NCBI RefSeq assembly: GCF_954871325.1
Contig: NC_088775.1
Location: 28,311,561-28,375,560 of the forward strand
Direction of reading: 5' to 3'
Length of the DNA: 64,000 nt
Source of the DNA: Gordionus sp. m RMFG-2023
Lineage: Eukaryota; Nematomorpha; Gordioida; Chordodea; Parachordodidae
The first letter of the stretch is position 1; the number at the start of each line of letters is the position of its first letter. Of this stretch, positions 45,801 through 57,437 are shown piece by piece. The notes below the pieces were generated by a model. The model did no database searches. It was given only the letters and a program-made list of their open reading frames with translations, and was not told the DNA's origin. Made by a program: the position numbers and the translations under genes.

Positions 45801-48800
45801 GGCTGGGTTTAAAAATTTTTTCATAAATTATATTAGGCTGGGCTTGGGGATAATTTTTCAAAAATATTATGAGCTAGAATGCTTGAGAATTTTTTTATTA
45901 TGGCCTAAAAAAAATTTTATGCAGGCCTGGGCTCGGCCTGATCAAAAAACCTAGGCCCATGAAAATCTGATTTTGATTGTATTTTTAACATTATGATTAT
46001 TTAAATATTTTATTTCAGTTCTCCACTACCAAAATTATTATATTCACTGGGCTTGGAAGAATTTTTCAAAATTATTATGGCTTTATCCTTTGCCTTGGAA
46101 TTTTTTTAATATTAAATATTAGGTATAAATGATCAGTAATATTTATCAAATAATATTGGTATTATCAAGTAAAAGCTTTAAGTTTAATTTTACCAAACCA
46201 TAGTATTTACACTTAGTTTTAATGGATTAAACCTGGCATGATGGGGGGGGGGGGGATTAAAAGAATAATAATTGGATATTATTTTCAAATAAGAGGTAAC
46301 AACTATCATAAAAGTAAGAAGAAAATTCTCATTCCCCGTCATTTTTGACGGGCTATCTTCTAGTATACTATATTTATTCAAGATAAAGTAAATATTAATT
46401 AATTTAATACTTGATTTTATTTGTACAATAGATCATGAATGCATGCAGGTAAGATCTTTATTATTAATTCAAAAAAGGTTTGAAAATTTTATCAATAAGC
46501 CATACCAATTTTATGAAAATATATTTTTTGGTTATCCTGTTTAATATTTCTTTTATGATTTTGATTGAATTTTATTAATTTACTATTAACATCAAAATTA
46601 TAAATATATTTACTTTTTGTTATAATTAATGTTTATTAATAAAGTAAAATGTTTTATTCTTTAATTATTCCCAAATTCATTTTGGTTTTATCAAGATTGA
46701 TTATAGAAATATCATTCTGATATCATTTGCATAATGGCTAATTTTTTACATTATTCTAAAGCCTAGTCTGGGGTCTCGCCGGGTTATAGTAGGATATGCA
46801 TATTTCTGAAATAATTGGTGTACATAAGGTGAATTGGTCTTTGCAACAATCTATTGTCGAAATTTACGTCATATATATGTTCTATATTGCTTAATTTATA
46901 TTCTAAGCTGCTATCTCTTGTCATTTATATACAAATATATTTTCAATAAAAATCAAATATCATCATATCATACATACTTTAATTAAAATTTAATCCTTTT
47001 TTTTATTCTAAATTTTTTTTTATAATTCCAATTACTCGTGAAGGAGACTTCAGAAAAGATTCAATGGAAAATTAATAAAATGACGCTTCTAAATTTAAAG
47101 AAACTCTACTAATTAATGTCATCCGTAGTGTAGTTAAACATACTTTTTATAAGAACGTCTAGGTAAGATTAAAATAGAATTTAATCCACCCCCCCCCTCT
47201 CCTAGCAGTCTGCTGAATTCACGGCTGGCACTTTATTAGTTTTAATAATACTTTTATATTGATATCTTAGGCAAAAATTTTCATTTGTATTCATTTCTGT
47301 TGAATTGAAAAAAGATTCCTCTTTAATTTTTTTAATTCTATGAAATAATCTCAGAAATTTTTCTTGTGCAAAAATCTTAAAAATCTACGAATTAACAATT
47401 CTACTCATATTATCAAATTTTAAGTTATATTTAAAAAAATTAATATTATCAATTTCAAAGTATAACTAATTAATCCTATTTTGGTATTAAAATTTTCCAA
47501 AGATGCCCTCTAGTCAATTTCTCAATTTCAAAGTATAACCCATTAATCCTATTTTGGTATTAAAATTTTCCAAAGATGCCCTCTAGTCAATTTCACTATT
47601 TTTTTTATTTATGCTATTGTTACTAAATTATAATATTAAACTATAGCCATAGACATATAGTCTTATATTTTGAAATATGATAAAAAGTCAGTGGCGTCGC
47701 TAGGAAGGAGGGCGCAGGGGCTCGAGCCCCTTGAAAAATTTGAATAGCCTCCTGAAGCAAAAAAATTTTTTTTAATGGCTCCTTAATATCCCTTTGAACT
47801 AAAAATAAATTTTTTTGATTGCCCACTGAATGATTTCTTTTATAATTCTATTGAGTAATTTATAAATTTAATTTTATAATTTAAAAATTAATAAGTCTAT
47901 CTAAATTATTCATGAATACTATTTTAATTATTAGATTAGATTAATACTTATAAATTATATTATCACTATGTCAGCTTGCAAATTCTGTGTTAAAAATAAA
48001 ATATTAATATCACTCACTAAATATTAATTTAGCAGAAGCTTTATTGACTTTTATTATTATTATTATATAACCCTAATTAAATAGATATTAATTGAAAACT
48101 AACAAATTTAATATTGTAATTTGCCGAGTTCAAAATCACTAATCAACTATATTATTGATATTTAAATTTAATTATCATGCCTCTTAAAATTATTTTCAAG
48201 GTCCAAATCCAAATAAGTATAAGAGATTTATTTATAAAAAGTAAGTAAACATATAGTTTATAATCTCTATTAGATATAATTGGTTATAAAATATTAGGTT
48301 AAATACCACTTTTACAGGCGTATTTGACAGTTAATTTTAATAACTTTTACTAATAAATGCTTTTAATAATAAATATAAGTAATAAATTGCCTTCAAATAT
48401 TTAACGCCATCTATTTATTTAGAAATATTTTAAAAATTTACATCTTATTATTTATCCCAGAATTAGCGTCTACATGACAGGATTTTCACTGGATGCAAAC
48501 CCCCTTCAAAAACCTTTACCTACCCCATAAAAAATTTCGCAGCCTTCGGCGGCGGTGTCTGTCTATTATTATTTTCACCTTTTTAATTTATTGATACTCT
48601 TTTCAGATAATTTATCTAGGATAACTTAAATTAATCTATCTCTACTACCAACTATCGATATTTTGTGAATATATAGAATTTATTTTTTAGATAATAAATT
48701 CAATTAAAACATTTAAAAGGATAGCAAAAAGTTTTATTTGGAAAACAATGTGTATGATTGTTTGCAATATATAGATTTGGTCGATGAATTGTATTATAAT

Positions 48801-51800
48801 AATTCTATAATAAAAGTATTATTTTTACAGCAATAAATTTTGTCCTATTCCATCTCAAAATTTAATAGATAACCCCCCAAAAAATTTATCCTACCCGCAT
48901 TAAAGCAGCCTATCCCATACACCCCTCAAAAAATAGGATGCGAACTGTTCCTACCCCTCCTACTCATGTAGACGCTGCCCAGAATGGATGTAATAAATTA
49001 GATAACTTTTCTTCTCTTTTTTACGTGTTTTTAGGAAAGCTATTTTTTTCTTATTTGAAAAACAGTTTTGAGTTAAATTTTTAATACTAGCATATTTTTG
49101 ATATTATTATAAACTACTACTATTTAAAAATATAATATACCAACTAGAGGTGGTGCGACAATAATATATAAAATCTTAATTAATTTCTTTTATCATATCA
49201 TATCACTCTGGTTCTTATTTTATAGTTACAAAATGTTTCATTTCTAATATGGCATCCCTGCCTCTTGTAAATAACTTAAGGCTTCAATACATTTGCATAA
49301 TTTCTTCTAAAGATTTTTAGTGTTTTTGTTTTTATCAATTTATCTAGCTTAATAAATTCTGATATAAGTTAATATAGTGAGTGTCATGGCTATGACTGCA
49401 AACTAACCAGCATCTATTATTTGTGTGGCTATGTAATTTACGATTATTATTACAGCTGCTGAGAGCATATGATTGCATATTTTATAAGCAACAATGGTCA
49501 ACTGTGTAGTTGTTTATATATCATTAAAAATGGAAGATAATCTTTTAGAAATTTAATATCTCACAATTTTTTCTCAATTACTTATCTAGCTTCCATCATG
49601 TCATTTAAGAGGAATTTCTATCCACTATATAGTCTTATGATTTGGATTGGTCGTTTATATTCTCTTCTCCAAGAATTGTTGATTTGGTTAGGCCTATAAA
49701 TTTTTCCTTATGATTTTTCTTTTATTTAAAAATTATAAAAAATTAATTAAAATTTTTAAAACTTTCTGATTAGTTTAACAATATAAATTTTATTATTAAA
49801 TTTATAAATATCTAATTTAACTATGCGAGAAAAAATACTTTTTTTAAAAATAGTTATGTATGATAAGGTATCATATTCCTTTTAAAGAATTCCTTAAATG
49901 AATAATTTTGGTATGAACAGCCTTTTGTGAGGCCTCATCCTCCACATTTAAAATAGTTTTATCGACCACAATATAACTAATGAAAGATGAACAAAAATCA
50001 AATTTAGTACCATGCGATAAGAAAAATAACCCAAAACCTAGCTTTTAGTTAATTTTTAATTATTTTAAATATTCTTAATTGCCAATTTATTAATTTTCAA
50101 AAGTATTTCTATAAGTATTAAAAACGATTTGTTTTGTTTCAAATATATATTACCGAGTACCGACCTCAACTTAAAATTCTTGGCTATGGGTCTAAAAGCA
50201 CAAAACATTTATATATATATTGGCATTAATGTTACCAATCGTTCAGACAACTTCAACTGAGAAGATATAAAGATAATATTACATATTATTTAAGAGTAAA
50301 ATATAAATAACCATTGGGAAATTAATATAATATCAAATCATCATAGGAGAGACCCTGTCAAAGACAGGGCAATGAGGATTTGGGGACGAAACCCACAATG
50401 AATGTTTATAATCCTTCCCCTAAGATAAATCCCTGCTATCCCACCACAGGAAAGATATATAACTATTCTATATTGATGTATAGTTATATAAATATCCAAC
50501 AAAACAATGGGAACATAATTTTAAGAAATTCTATAATATTCTATATAATTATATTTATAGCCTATTATGGACATAATTTTCCCATCAAAAATTTTTTAAG
50601 AAACTGTAAATGTAATAATTTACCGTCATATATAATTTGATCGTTAGATTCATCCAAGGACATCATCAATAGCTGTGAACTCTGTGAAGAAAAAGAAGGT
50701 GTCAGGCGGGACAACTCTTCGTGATGATTAATGGCGTATTTTTTGACGGCTCCCTGTGATTGTTCAACCTTTGAGGACGTGACATCACTCATTGCATCAT
50801 CATTGTCTCCAATTCGATTCGCTGTCTGGTTGGTTTGATTGTTAGATGCGTAACCGGATGTTGACCTAAAATATTGCCCCCATCGGAGTCGGCCCGCGTC
50901 TTTCCTTAACCTTTTTTCCTTGGCTCGTCGGTTTTGAAACCATACCTGTACAACTCGCATATCTAAACCTTTTACAATCATTTCATAATTGTACACTTTT
51001 ACAAAATTTAAACTAAATCAAGGAAATATCCTTGGTTTAATTTAAATTCAATCAATGTTCTTAATTCATTGTTTTCCTTCATTTTGATTAAATATGTAAC
51101 GAAATTTGTTTGACTTGTGATTTAGGAACCGAATTAACCAAAATTTAGTTTGAAAAATTGAAACTAATCCTTACCTAAAAATAAAAAGGGATTTGAATAA
51201 TATTTAATAAGGATAATATTGTGCAAAATCATATATTTGCATCCTTGTACACTCATTTGCCGGTGGATTAAATAAAATAAATAACTTACAATATTTATAG
51301 TTGAATACAATTTATATATATTGATATTTTTAAACAAATTTGTGTATTCTTTTATGTTAACATTAATATATACATCTTATAAGCTATAAAAACTAAACTA
51401 TTTCAATTTTCTATTATATGTTAATTTTTTGTTTTTCAACAACAATAAAATGAATATACCAGTATTATGACTCAATTGCTCTCGAATGTGGCGAGCTGGT
51501 TTGCTGCTAGCAGTGTAAGCGCTTTTCAAGGTTTCCAGCTGTTTGGCCGTTATAGTTGTCCTTGGTCTTTTGCTTCCAGAATCGGAATCTAAATTTATTT
51601 ATCAGAATCGGTTTAATATAGATTGCGTCAAAAATGTTGATATTTTGTAATAATAAAAATGAGAATTTCTTTTTTCTCACTCCCAATTTGATGGTTGAAA
51701 TAATTTTAAATAATAAATTAGTATTTTTTCAAGATAAATTGATTTTTTTTTAATTAAATTTTTTGATTAAATAGTAAAAGATACATATTAATAATTATGT

Positions 51801-54793
51801 CTAAAACATTTGGGCACTATAACATTATCCTTTTTTAGCATTTAAGTGCTTTGAATTTGACGACATTATCTTTCTATGAATATTTAATAATCTTGTAAAT
51901 AAACGTAAGATATCGGGAGGTAGGATGTGAAATGATCATATAATGGCATTCATCGCTCATTGGTAAAAACTGAATAGGTCGCTTTCAAAATTTATTTGCG
52001 TTCAATAATATATTTAAACATATAAATTTCATATTTAACATAGGGTAATGACAGGCGCGTGACCTTCTCTCCGAAGTAAAGGTTAAATAAAATTTTAAAT
52101 AACAACTATAATTCAAAATTTTTAGTAAAAAATACGTTTTTATAAAATATTAAGTCAAACACAAAAATTATTTGAAATATAATATAGCCAAAGGCCCACA
52201 ATAAGTGGACCTAAAGACTTATAAAAATGACAGAAAATCCCTCCTAATACTGCCCCTTCTCCTATAGAAAAATCATGAATACGCCTATGGGGAATGATGT
52301 ATAGCGTTGAACATTCTTGATTATTTATGTGTTTTATAAAAATATTAGATAGGGTTGTAATTTTATCCTTATATGCCAAAAATGTTAATGTTTCAGAGTA
52401 ATTCCTGTGGCCTAATCGGTTCAGTGGCATGTATCACAATCCAATAGTTCTGAGTTTAAATCCAGCATAGACCATATTCTTTCTATAGACAATTAAGTTG
52501 TACTGTCCTTATCCCTCATTCATTAGCGCGAATTCTTAAAAAATATTTTTGTATTCTCCGCAGCGAATTTGCGCTTACTGGAAATGAAGTGACCCCACAT
52601 TCACAGTTAGAACAGATCGACGGCGATGTATTCAAATTATGCTTTATTTTTGTGCATTTTAACATTCTCTACCGCGAATTCGGACTAACTGTGAATTCAG
52701 GGTTTGGTGATATATAAAATATCAGAAGCGACCTCGTGATTTGTATTTTAATAAATTTTGGTCGTAGTTTAGCAAATGTCGGCATATTACGCATTAACAT
52801 AACGTTGATTTAATAAAAACAATAAAATAAGATTTAAATTATAATATTTGTATATCAAATTTTTTTAATATTATTTTTAAATAATTGTTTTTCAAAATTT
52901 CACATGCGAGAACTTTGGTTAACTCTAAATTTGTTACAACGGGTTCTACTGGATTACGATGAAGTGCTGTATTATTTGATGAACAAAGGTCTTATTTTTG
53001 AAAATTTTCTGAAAATATTTAATGTTTAAAAAATTTAGACAATCATGGCACAAATTTTCCATTTTATTCTTAGTAATAAAAAAGAAGAAATATTGAAATA
53101 GACTTTCTGTTCTGAAGCTTTCCCATTTCTTGGTTTTCTACGAGTCTTTTTAAATAGTTAGTTTTACATTATTTTATTCCAAGAACATTCAAGAATATAT
53201 TATGGAGGAAATAATATAGTGGGATCCAAATATAATCCCATCTATAAACAAGTAATTTATTTAATTTGAGAAATTTTAACGTAATCGCCGTTCTTAGACC
53301 TATGAATGAATGATATATGGAAATGATTCTAGTAAATTGTATTAGTCATATTTTTAAAAATAAATTCTTTCTAAATGTTTGAATTCGAAATATAAACTTT
53401 TTATATATTCTATAATTAAAGAATAAAATAGTATAAATTAAGTTTGAAAATAAATTAAACAGTGTATAACTAACTTATAAAAATGGTAGCTAATAGCACT
53501 CTACTTTAATGAAAATAGCATTCAAGGTAACGTGCTACTTTTAAAAGTTGTCTTTAAGATTTGATAACACTATACAATGATATTCACAAATAAAAACAAT
53601 TTTAGAAGAGGGGGGGGGGGTTGGATTTACCCTTGCCACCCCCCCCTTGGCTTCGCCTGTGACATACTATAATAGGTGCATATAATATCTTGTATATTTT
53701 TATATTTTAAATTATATATCTTTTTATTTAACATGTAAATTTTATATAAGTAAAATCCCATAAATAAGAAGAAAATAAATGTATCGTGAGAGTATATCGT
53801 TTTTTAAAAATTTAACTATGACTAATATGGCCTCGTTTATAGTATAAGCGCGAAATACCGCGATGTCCTCAGGTATGAGCCATGTTATTGTTTAGAGATA
53901 AATTACACATCTCCTGAACGATATCGTGGTATTCCGCGAGGACATTAATGTATAAGATGATCGAAAATACTAGATAATCTCAAAAAGAGGGGACAATAAA
54001 AGGAAAGGGAAATATATATCAAATATTAAACCTCGGTCTTTAGATGATTGGTAATCCGATTTGCATACTAATTTACCGTCTTCCATTAGATAGAATAGAT
54101 CACCGGTGTCTAGAGTTTTGGAACAAATAACGCAACAAAAGCAAGTTAAATGGAAAACTTTATCGTTGGCTCTTCGAACAGAGGTGGCAGGTTCAATTCC
54201 CACTCCGCATGCTGGACATTTTATACCGTATTTTCTATTTGTATGTTTTTTTAAGATTTGGACAATTGTATTATTTTAAAATCTTTTTTTTGCTTCCAAA
54301 TATTTTTTCTGACTTTATCATATATTCTTTTAAGAACAAATTTAACGGGGTTCAATGGTATATGACATAAAAAAGCGAAACTTGTTTAAAGTGTTGGATT
54401 TTTTTTATAATTAGTATAAAAGATAAACATATAATCTATAAATGATTATTTTCATCGAACATTTTTTTCTTAATTGTAAAACCATTTTTTTTGCTAGATT
54501 ATTCTAGAATCAGACATATATTTCTAATTTTTTTATAATTAATTTTTTAAAAAAGAAAAGATATATAGCAACTATAAATGTGAGTTTTACTGAAAAATTC
54601 TTTAAAATAATTCACCTATAAAAATCGGGCCTGCAATAGACATGATTGTCTCGACAATAACATTTCTTCTCCTGCAATTCGCCGCATTCGCTGCATTTGA
54701 GACATGATGCATGCCAATAATCATTCGCCACTTTCAAAATATATTTATCTGTTATCTTCAAATGACATTTGGCACATGAAGGACTTGCTTTAT
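42420..54793 (-). CDS. Lhx3/4: LIM-homeobox transcription factor of the Lhx3/4 (lim3) group
   Basis: This is a nuclear transcription factor that specifies motor neuron and neuroendocrine cell types in animals. Exons on the minus strand are 54793-54616 (LIM1), 54234-54032 (LIM2), 51588-51460 and 50968-50624 (homeodomain), and 42898-42420 (C-terminal tail, stop TAA). The LIM2-homeodomain, split-homeodomain and tail junctions are phase 1, and the LIM1-LIM2 junction is phase 2; all join cleanly. Subclass evidence is the LIM2 motif [19 protein letters not shown] and the homeodomain flanks [19 protein letters not shown] and [13 protein letters not shown], both hallmarks of Lhx3/4 rather than Lhx1/5 or Lmx. 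The LIM1 exon needs one base from an upstream exon that I did not find up to 64000. The 7.7-kb last intron holds a Helitron, a TA-inserting element and hAT pieces. Confidence 0.95.
42918..43818. mobile_element. TA-inserting element, GGGGAGACC termini, 901 bp, abutting the Lhx3/4 acceptor
   Basis: The left end ggggagaccagggatag mirrors the right end (reverse complement ggggagaccggggacaat), flanked by TA at 42916-42917 and 43819-43820. Same design as 19613-20543. No coding sequence. Its boundary lies 16-18 bp upstream of the acceptor AG (42900-42899) of the last Lhx3/4 exon. Confidence 0.85.
43990..44075 (-). repeat. tRNA-derived SINE-like sequence
   Basis: On the minus strand, agcgtaaagtgttctcttct, then gagaccgactatcacgggtt, then the B-box-like ggttcaaatctgg. 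This is the layout of a tRNA-derived repeat, with the A-box part weak. Not a functional tRNA as far as I can fold it by eye. Confidence 0.5.
44204..46363 (+). mobile_element. Helitron, non-autonomous, 2160 bp, copy 1
   Basis: It begins TCTATAATATATAA preceded by A and ends with a hairpin (ccccgtcatttttgacgggg-type: cccgtcatttttgacggg) then ctatctt and CTAG followed by T. These are the Helitron hallmarks: 5' TC, 3' CTRR, hairpin just before the end, insertion between A and T, no terminal repeats. The first 200 bp match copy 2 at 56953. Its interior has two diverged repeats of a gggctaggcttggg / ggcctgatcaaaaacc-containing segment (about 45220-45545 and 45720-46090). No Rep/helicase is seen. 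It lies in the last Lhx3/4 intron. Confidence 0.9.
44310..44400 (+). repeat. tRNA-like module near the Helitron 5' end, copy 1
   Basis: tatggcccaatcgggcaag matches a tRNA A box (TGGCNNARTGG type), and gggttagaaccccgg matches a B box, about 65 bp apart. It starts 109 bp from the Helitron 5' end in both copies, so it is part of the element. Confidence 0.7.
46370..47450. other. AT-rich Lhx3/4 intron sequence, no clear features
   Basis: Poly-C tract at about 47190-47199. No coding signal or transposon boundary that I can support. Confidence 0.4.
47452..47595. repeat. Tandem duplication, unit 72 bp
   Basis: Two nearly identical units contain aatttcaaagtataac, ttaatcctattttggtatta and aaagatgccctctagtcaat. 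Few differences, so it is recent. Confidence 0.92.
47689..50194 (+). mobile_element. Probable decayed hAT of the 0.9-kb family
   Basis: A left-end-like sequence, cagtggcgtcgctaggaagg, lies at 47689. At 49918-50049 the plus strand holds a decayed C-terminus ([22 protein letters not shown]) that matches the one at 3135-3332. A right end (ttggctatgggtcta, ending 50194) matches that of 891-3543. No target duplication pairs the two ends, so they may belong to different insertions. A MITE is inserted at 48464. Confidence 0.5.
48464..48977. mobile_element. hAT MITE, TAGCGTCTACATGA termini, 514 bp, perfect TSD
   Basis: Left end tagcgtctacatgacagg; right end (reverse complement) cagcgtctacatgagtagg. 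Perfect 8-bp duplications cccagaat at 48456-48463 and 48978-48985. Subterminal C-rich stretches (cccccttcaaaaacc, acacccctcaaaaaatagg). No transposase. Confidence 0.92.
50346..50372 (-). other. Short perfect hairpin, possibly a degenerate Helitron-type end
   Basis: On the minus strand ccctgtctttgacaggg forms a 7-bp stem with a 3-nt loop, followed by tctctcctatgat. Shape and position of the hairpin resemble the Helitron 3' hairpins here, but the CTAG end is not present. It lies 250 bp from the Lhx3/4 homeodomain exon. Confidence 0.3.
50624..50968 (-). CDS. Lhx3/4: Lhx3/4 exon: homeodomain recognition helix and Lhx3/4-specific tail
   Basis: The acceptor TTGTAAAAG precedes 50968. The exon reads [20 protein letters not shown], the DNA-contacting third helix with WFQNRR, then [15 protein letters not shown], a segment shared only by Lhx3/4 proteins. 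The following 75 residues are low-complexity and polar ([21 protein letters not shown]) and end IIYD plus G at a GTAAAT donor (50623). The coding sequence that runs on past that donor is intronic. Confidence 0.96.
51460..51588 (-). CDS. Lhx3/4: Lhx3/4 exon: homeodomain N-terminal arm, helices 1 and 2
   Basis: After AAATTTAG the exon reads [20 protein letters not shown], then [19 protein letters not shown] and ends HNTG at a GTATAT donor. This is nearly identical to the vertebrate Lhx3 homeodomain ([33 protein letters not shown]). The intron that splits the homeodomain between helices 2 and 3 lies at the position known in Lhx3/4 genes (established knowledge of the family) and is 491 bp here. 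Confidence 0.96.
52052..52289. mobile_element. hAT MITE, CAGGCGCGTnACC family, 238 bp
   Basis: Left end caggcgcgtgaccttctct, right end (reverse complement) cataggcgtattcatgattt. Duplications ggtaatga (52044-52051) and gggaatga (52290-52297) agree in seven of eight. Small relative of 21642-22749. It lies in the Lhx3/4 intron between LIM2 and the homeodomain. Confidence 0.75.
52405..52570 (+). repeat. tRNA-derived SINE
   Basis: tgtggcctaatcggttcagt carries an A box (TGGCCTAATCGG), and tgagtttaaatcc about 45 bp later a B box. A non-tRNA tail follows (tagacaattaagttgtactg). The spacing fits a tRNA head. Transcription would be by RNA polymerase III if active. Confidence 0.7.
53583..53662. repeat. 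hAT-like terminal fragment with G and C tracts
   Basis: A G tract (53610-53620) and a C tract (53639-53647) are followed by ttggcttcgcctgtg, which resembles the right ends of the CAGGCG family. No left end found. Confidence 0.35.
53848..53939. repeat. Imperfect foldback close to the LIM2 exon
   Basis: gcgcgaaataccgcgatgtc at the left pairs with gatatcgtggtattccgcg at the right, continuing through ctcagg / cctga, around a loop of about 35 nt. CpG-containing arms are unusual in this AT-rich intron. It lies 93 bp downstream of the LIM2 exon's donor on the gene strand. Confidence 0.65.
54032..54234 (-). CDS. Lhx3/4: Lhx3/4 exon: second LIM domain
   Basis: The acceptor TACAAATAG precedes 54234 and the donor GTTTAA follows 54032. 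The exon continues from LIM1 as [20 protein letters not shown], then [12 protein letters not shown], then [19 protein letters not shown]. All LIM zinc ligands are present. The [11 protein letters not shown] stretch is the best subclass mark and matches Lhx3/4. The exon ends SSKDR plus G, which joins the next exon to give aspartate. Confidence 0.96.
54616..54793 (-). CDS. Lhx3/4: Lhx3/4 exon: first LIM domain
   Basis: The exon starts after AAAAACAG (54794) and ends at TAT AG before GTGAAT. It reads [20 protein letters not shown], then a [11 protein letters not shown] core and [15 protein letters not shown]. Eight zinc ligands of a LIM domain can be seen: CxxC, the WHxxC pair, CxxC and the final C/D pair. 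LIM domains bind cofactors such as Ldb1/NLI. The exon begins in phase 1, so the N-terminal peptide is encoded further upstream (higher coordinates). Confidence 0.95.
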
Positions 54794-54969
54794 CTGTTTT
54801 TATATTTAAAAAAATTAATATTTATATTAGAATTTACTTATTCACGTCTAAAAAAAGGCAAACTTAAAATAGTTTTGCTAATAATTCGGTTCTGAGGGAT
54901 TTAACTGTAAAAATCTAGTTCAATTTAACTAGGTAAGTTTAGAAAGAATTTTACTATTACTTCCTCTAA

Positions 54970-55120
54970 AAGGGTCTGCCGTGGCCTGGTTAGTAGTTGT
55001 AATATACATATCAAAGCGGGTATATAAGAACATCGATAAATATGTAACTATATTAAAGCTCTACAAGTGGACGCGAAAAAGAAACTTTTTATTGTACCAG
55101 GGTAGACCCGAGCTTTAAAA
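54970..55120. repeat. Small inverted repeat, probable MITE
   Basis: gggtctgccgtggcctggt at about 54970 is mirrored by accagggtagaccc at about 55098-55111. Between them is AT-rich sequence. No target duplication seen. Confidence 0.35.
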
Positions 55121-55424
55121 ATTATATAAAATCTAAAATAATGGAAAATAATGTTTTATTTTAAATCAAAATCTAATTTGGGGAGGGGGGGGGAGATTAA
55201 GACAAAGAAATTAGTACGTTTTGCTTATTTTATTTTATATAAGGATGACTAATGACCGAGCGTGGGTAATAAAAAATAAAATAAAGTCGGATATAACTCG
55301 GGTTTAAAAATGAATAAAATATTAAATTCGCAGGGATCTGAAAATTTTTAATTAAGATACAAGACAGGAGTAAAAATTTAAGAAGATAAAAGATAAAAAT
55401 GCTAAATTTTTTAAAGAAAAAATG

Positions 55425-55515
55425 AGTAAGGGAACCCCGGTTGCAACGGAGCCACCGAGATAAAAAAAAAGAAGAAGTAAATACCACTGCCTTTTGAACT
55501 ATCTGAGCTAAATAA
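55425..55515 (-). repeat. Possible tRNA-derived SINE
   Basis: On the minus strand tttagctcagatagttcaaa resembles a tRNA A box (TAGCTCAG), with gttgcaaccggggttcc further on as a poor B box. Weak evidence. Confidence 0.3.
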
Positions 55516-55519
55516 CTCA

Positions 55520-56950
55520 AATTTAATTAGTATATGTATTTTTATAAATATTTTCTTATTTTCTACAACCATTGGGAGTTCCGCAATAAAAATGATATTT
55601 ATAAAAAACAATTTTTTGACCTATTTACGTCTAAAGTTTTTCTTTTATAAATATAAACCTTCCAAATTTTTAAGAGATTCTCAATTTGCTACATATTAAA
55701 AGTGTTCAGGAATTTCTAGCTCCTCTAGAAATATATCTCGAATCTATTGCCACTTCATGAGTGGTACCTCTCACACATTCAAGAATAGATCCTAATCTAT
55801 GAGAGATCGAACTTTCTGAGTTTTTATTTTATTTTATAGCTGTGATAAGAGAATATTTTAGTATATTAATAGTTTCAATCTAATTCTTAAAATTCGGATA
55901 ATACTGATCAAATGACCCCGATTTCCACTATATCTATGAAAGATATAAAATGTTTTTTAAATAGCATTAAATAAAAAAAAGTATAAAATTTTAAAGTCAG
56001 ATAGAAAATGGGACATATTTATATTTAAAATAATATCTAATATTTTTCAATTGCCTATAAATTATAAATTACACCACAGAAAAGATGATAAGAAAAATTC
56101 AAATATTTATAGTTGTAAAATAAAAACTGATTATATTAGCGGAGAAGCTAGATAAAATTGGAATATATTATTGTGAATTATATTTAGTGAACCAATAGAT
56201 CTTATCTTAGACCGAGATCAACCGGAACCATATTCCGGGTCGGTCAATTTTTTCGCTTTATATAACTTTTTACCAAGATTTTATGTATATTTAATTTAAT
56301 TACTTTTCTAGAGGAGTTATCTTAGTTTTTATGATTCTTTTATAGTTCATTTCTACTTTGCAGAAAGTTAAAAAAACATTTTACTTATAGTCCCATTTAC
56401 ACAATATGTGCCATTTCAATGCCAAATTTAATGTATAGTTAACAACAGTAATTTAAAATAATATATATTTATTGTTTATTAGGTGTTTAAGCAGACATCT
56501 GATGAAGAATTCAATATTTATCTCTCTTGGAAAAAGTTAAGATGAAAATACATTCAAAATCTAATATACTCTTAATTTTTATATGCCATTTACGCGCATA
56601 ATGTCATTTTCTTCAATACCATTCTTATAATATCAACGAAACATATGAAGCAAATAATATTAAAATGGTTTATAATAGACAAAATGGAATAGATTCTACT
56701 AGTATGAAGTCCCTATTTCCCCTCAGTGCAGTTCTGCTAACAAAGATATTAGCATTTATTAAAATAAAATATTTGTATTATTTATTATAACATTCATATA
56801 TAATTTGATATTATTAACAGAAATATTTTACATTTAATAAAATAATAAAACAATCATGGTAAGGACCGGTCTTTTTTAGACCATAATTTATTCTGGTCTA
56901 TATGCATCAGTCAGGTCCAGGCCAAAGACCTGATCGGGACCTTAACTAAT
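55520..56950. other. AT-rich sequence upstream of Lhx3/4; inverted GATC/GGTC motifs
   Basis: At 56206-56252 and 56860-56945 there are GC-richer blocks with ttagaccgagatcaaccgg and ggaccggtcttttttagacc / aggtcccgatcag-type motifs in inverted order, perhaps the ends of one MITE. No target duplication supports it. I found no first exon for Lhx3/4 here. Confidence 0.3.
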
Positions 56951-57060
56951 TATCTATAATATATATATATAAGCCTTGTCACAAAAATAGCGTTACGCTC
57001 TCATGTCCCACTTTTCATGTCACACTTTATAATATATATTCAAAAAATCGTTAATTTTGA

Positions 57061-57140
57061 AAAGTGCCTACCGCCAATCGGGCAAGAATTTTGTTACAAA
57101 TTTAGAAGGATTATTAGACTTGGGTTCGAACCCCGGCAAA
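57061..57140 (+). repeat. tRNA-like module near the Helitron 5' end, copy 2
   Basis: gccaatcgggcaagaa (A-box-like) and gggttcgaaccccgg (perfect B box). Same offset from the 5' end as in copy 1. Confidence 0.75.
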
Positions 57141-57328
57141 TGTTTTTTTTTCTTAATGTGGTAAAATATTTTTTTTTCTTAATCTGACAAAATTAATCAA
57201 ATAGAACGATTATGTAGCTACTTTAAAATTCAAACTAAATAGGTATTCTGATATTTTAAAATTTTTTACATTCTTTTTAAAAATCACCACATAATCATAT
57301 TTAACATTCATTCATTAACCAAACCAAA

Positions 57329-57437
57329 CTGAACTGAAAAATAATAAATATTCATACACAATTACTGAACTGAAAAATAATAAATATTCATACACAATTA
57401 CTGAATTGAAAAATAATAAATATTCATACACAATTAT
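57329..57437. repeat. Three-copy tandem repeat, 37-bp unit, in Helitron 2
   Basis: The unit contains actgaaaaataataaatatt followed by catacacaattactga; the three copies are nearly identical. Confidence 0.92.

Noticed and set aside
55230-55611. Two overlapping minus-strand open frames upstream of Lhx3/4 as its first exon
   Set aside because: Phe/Ile/Ser-rich AT-driven translation, no donor in the needed phase, and a possible tRNA-like repeat lies inside.
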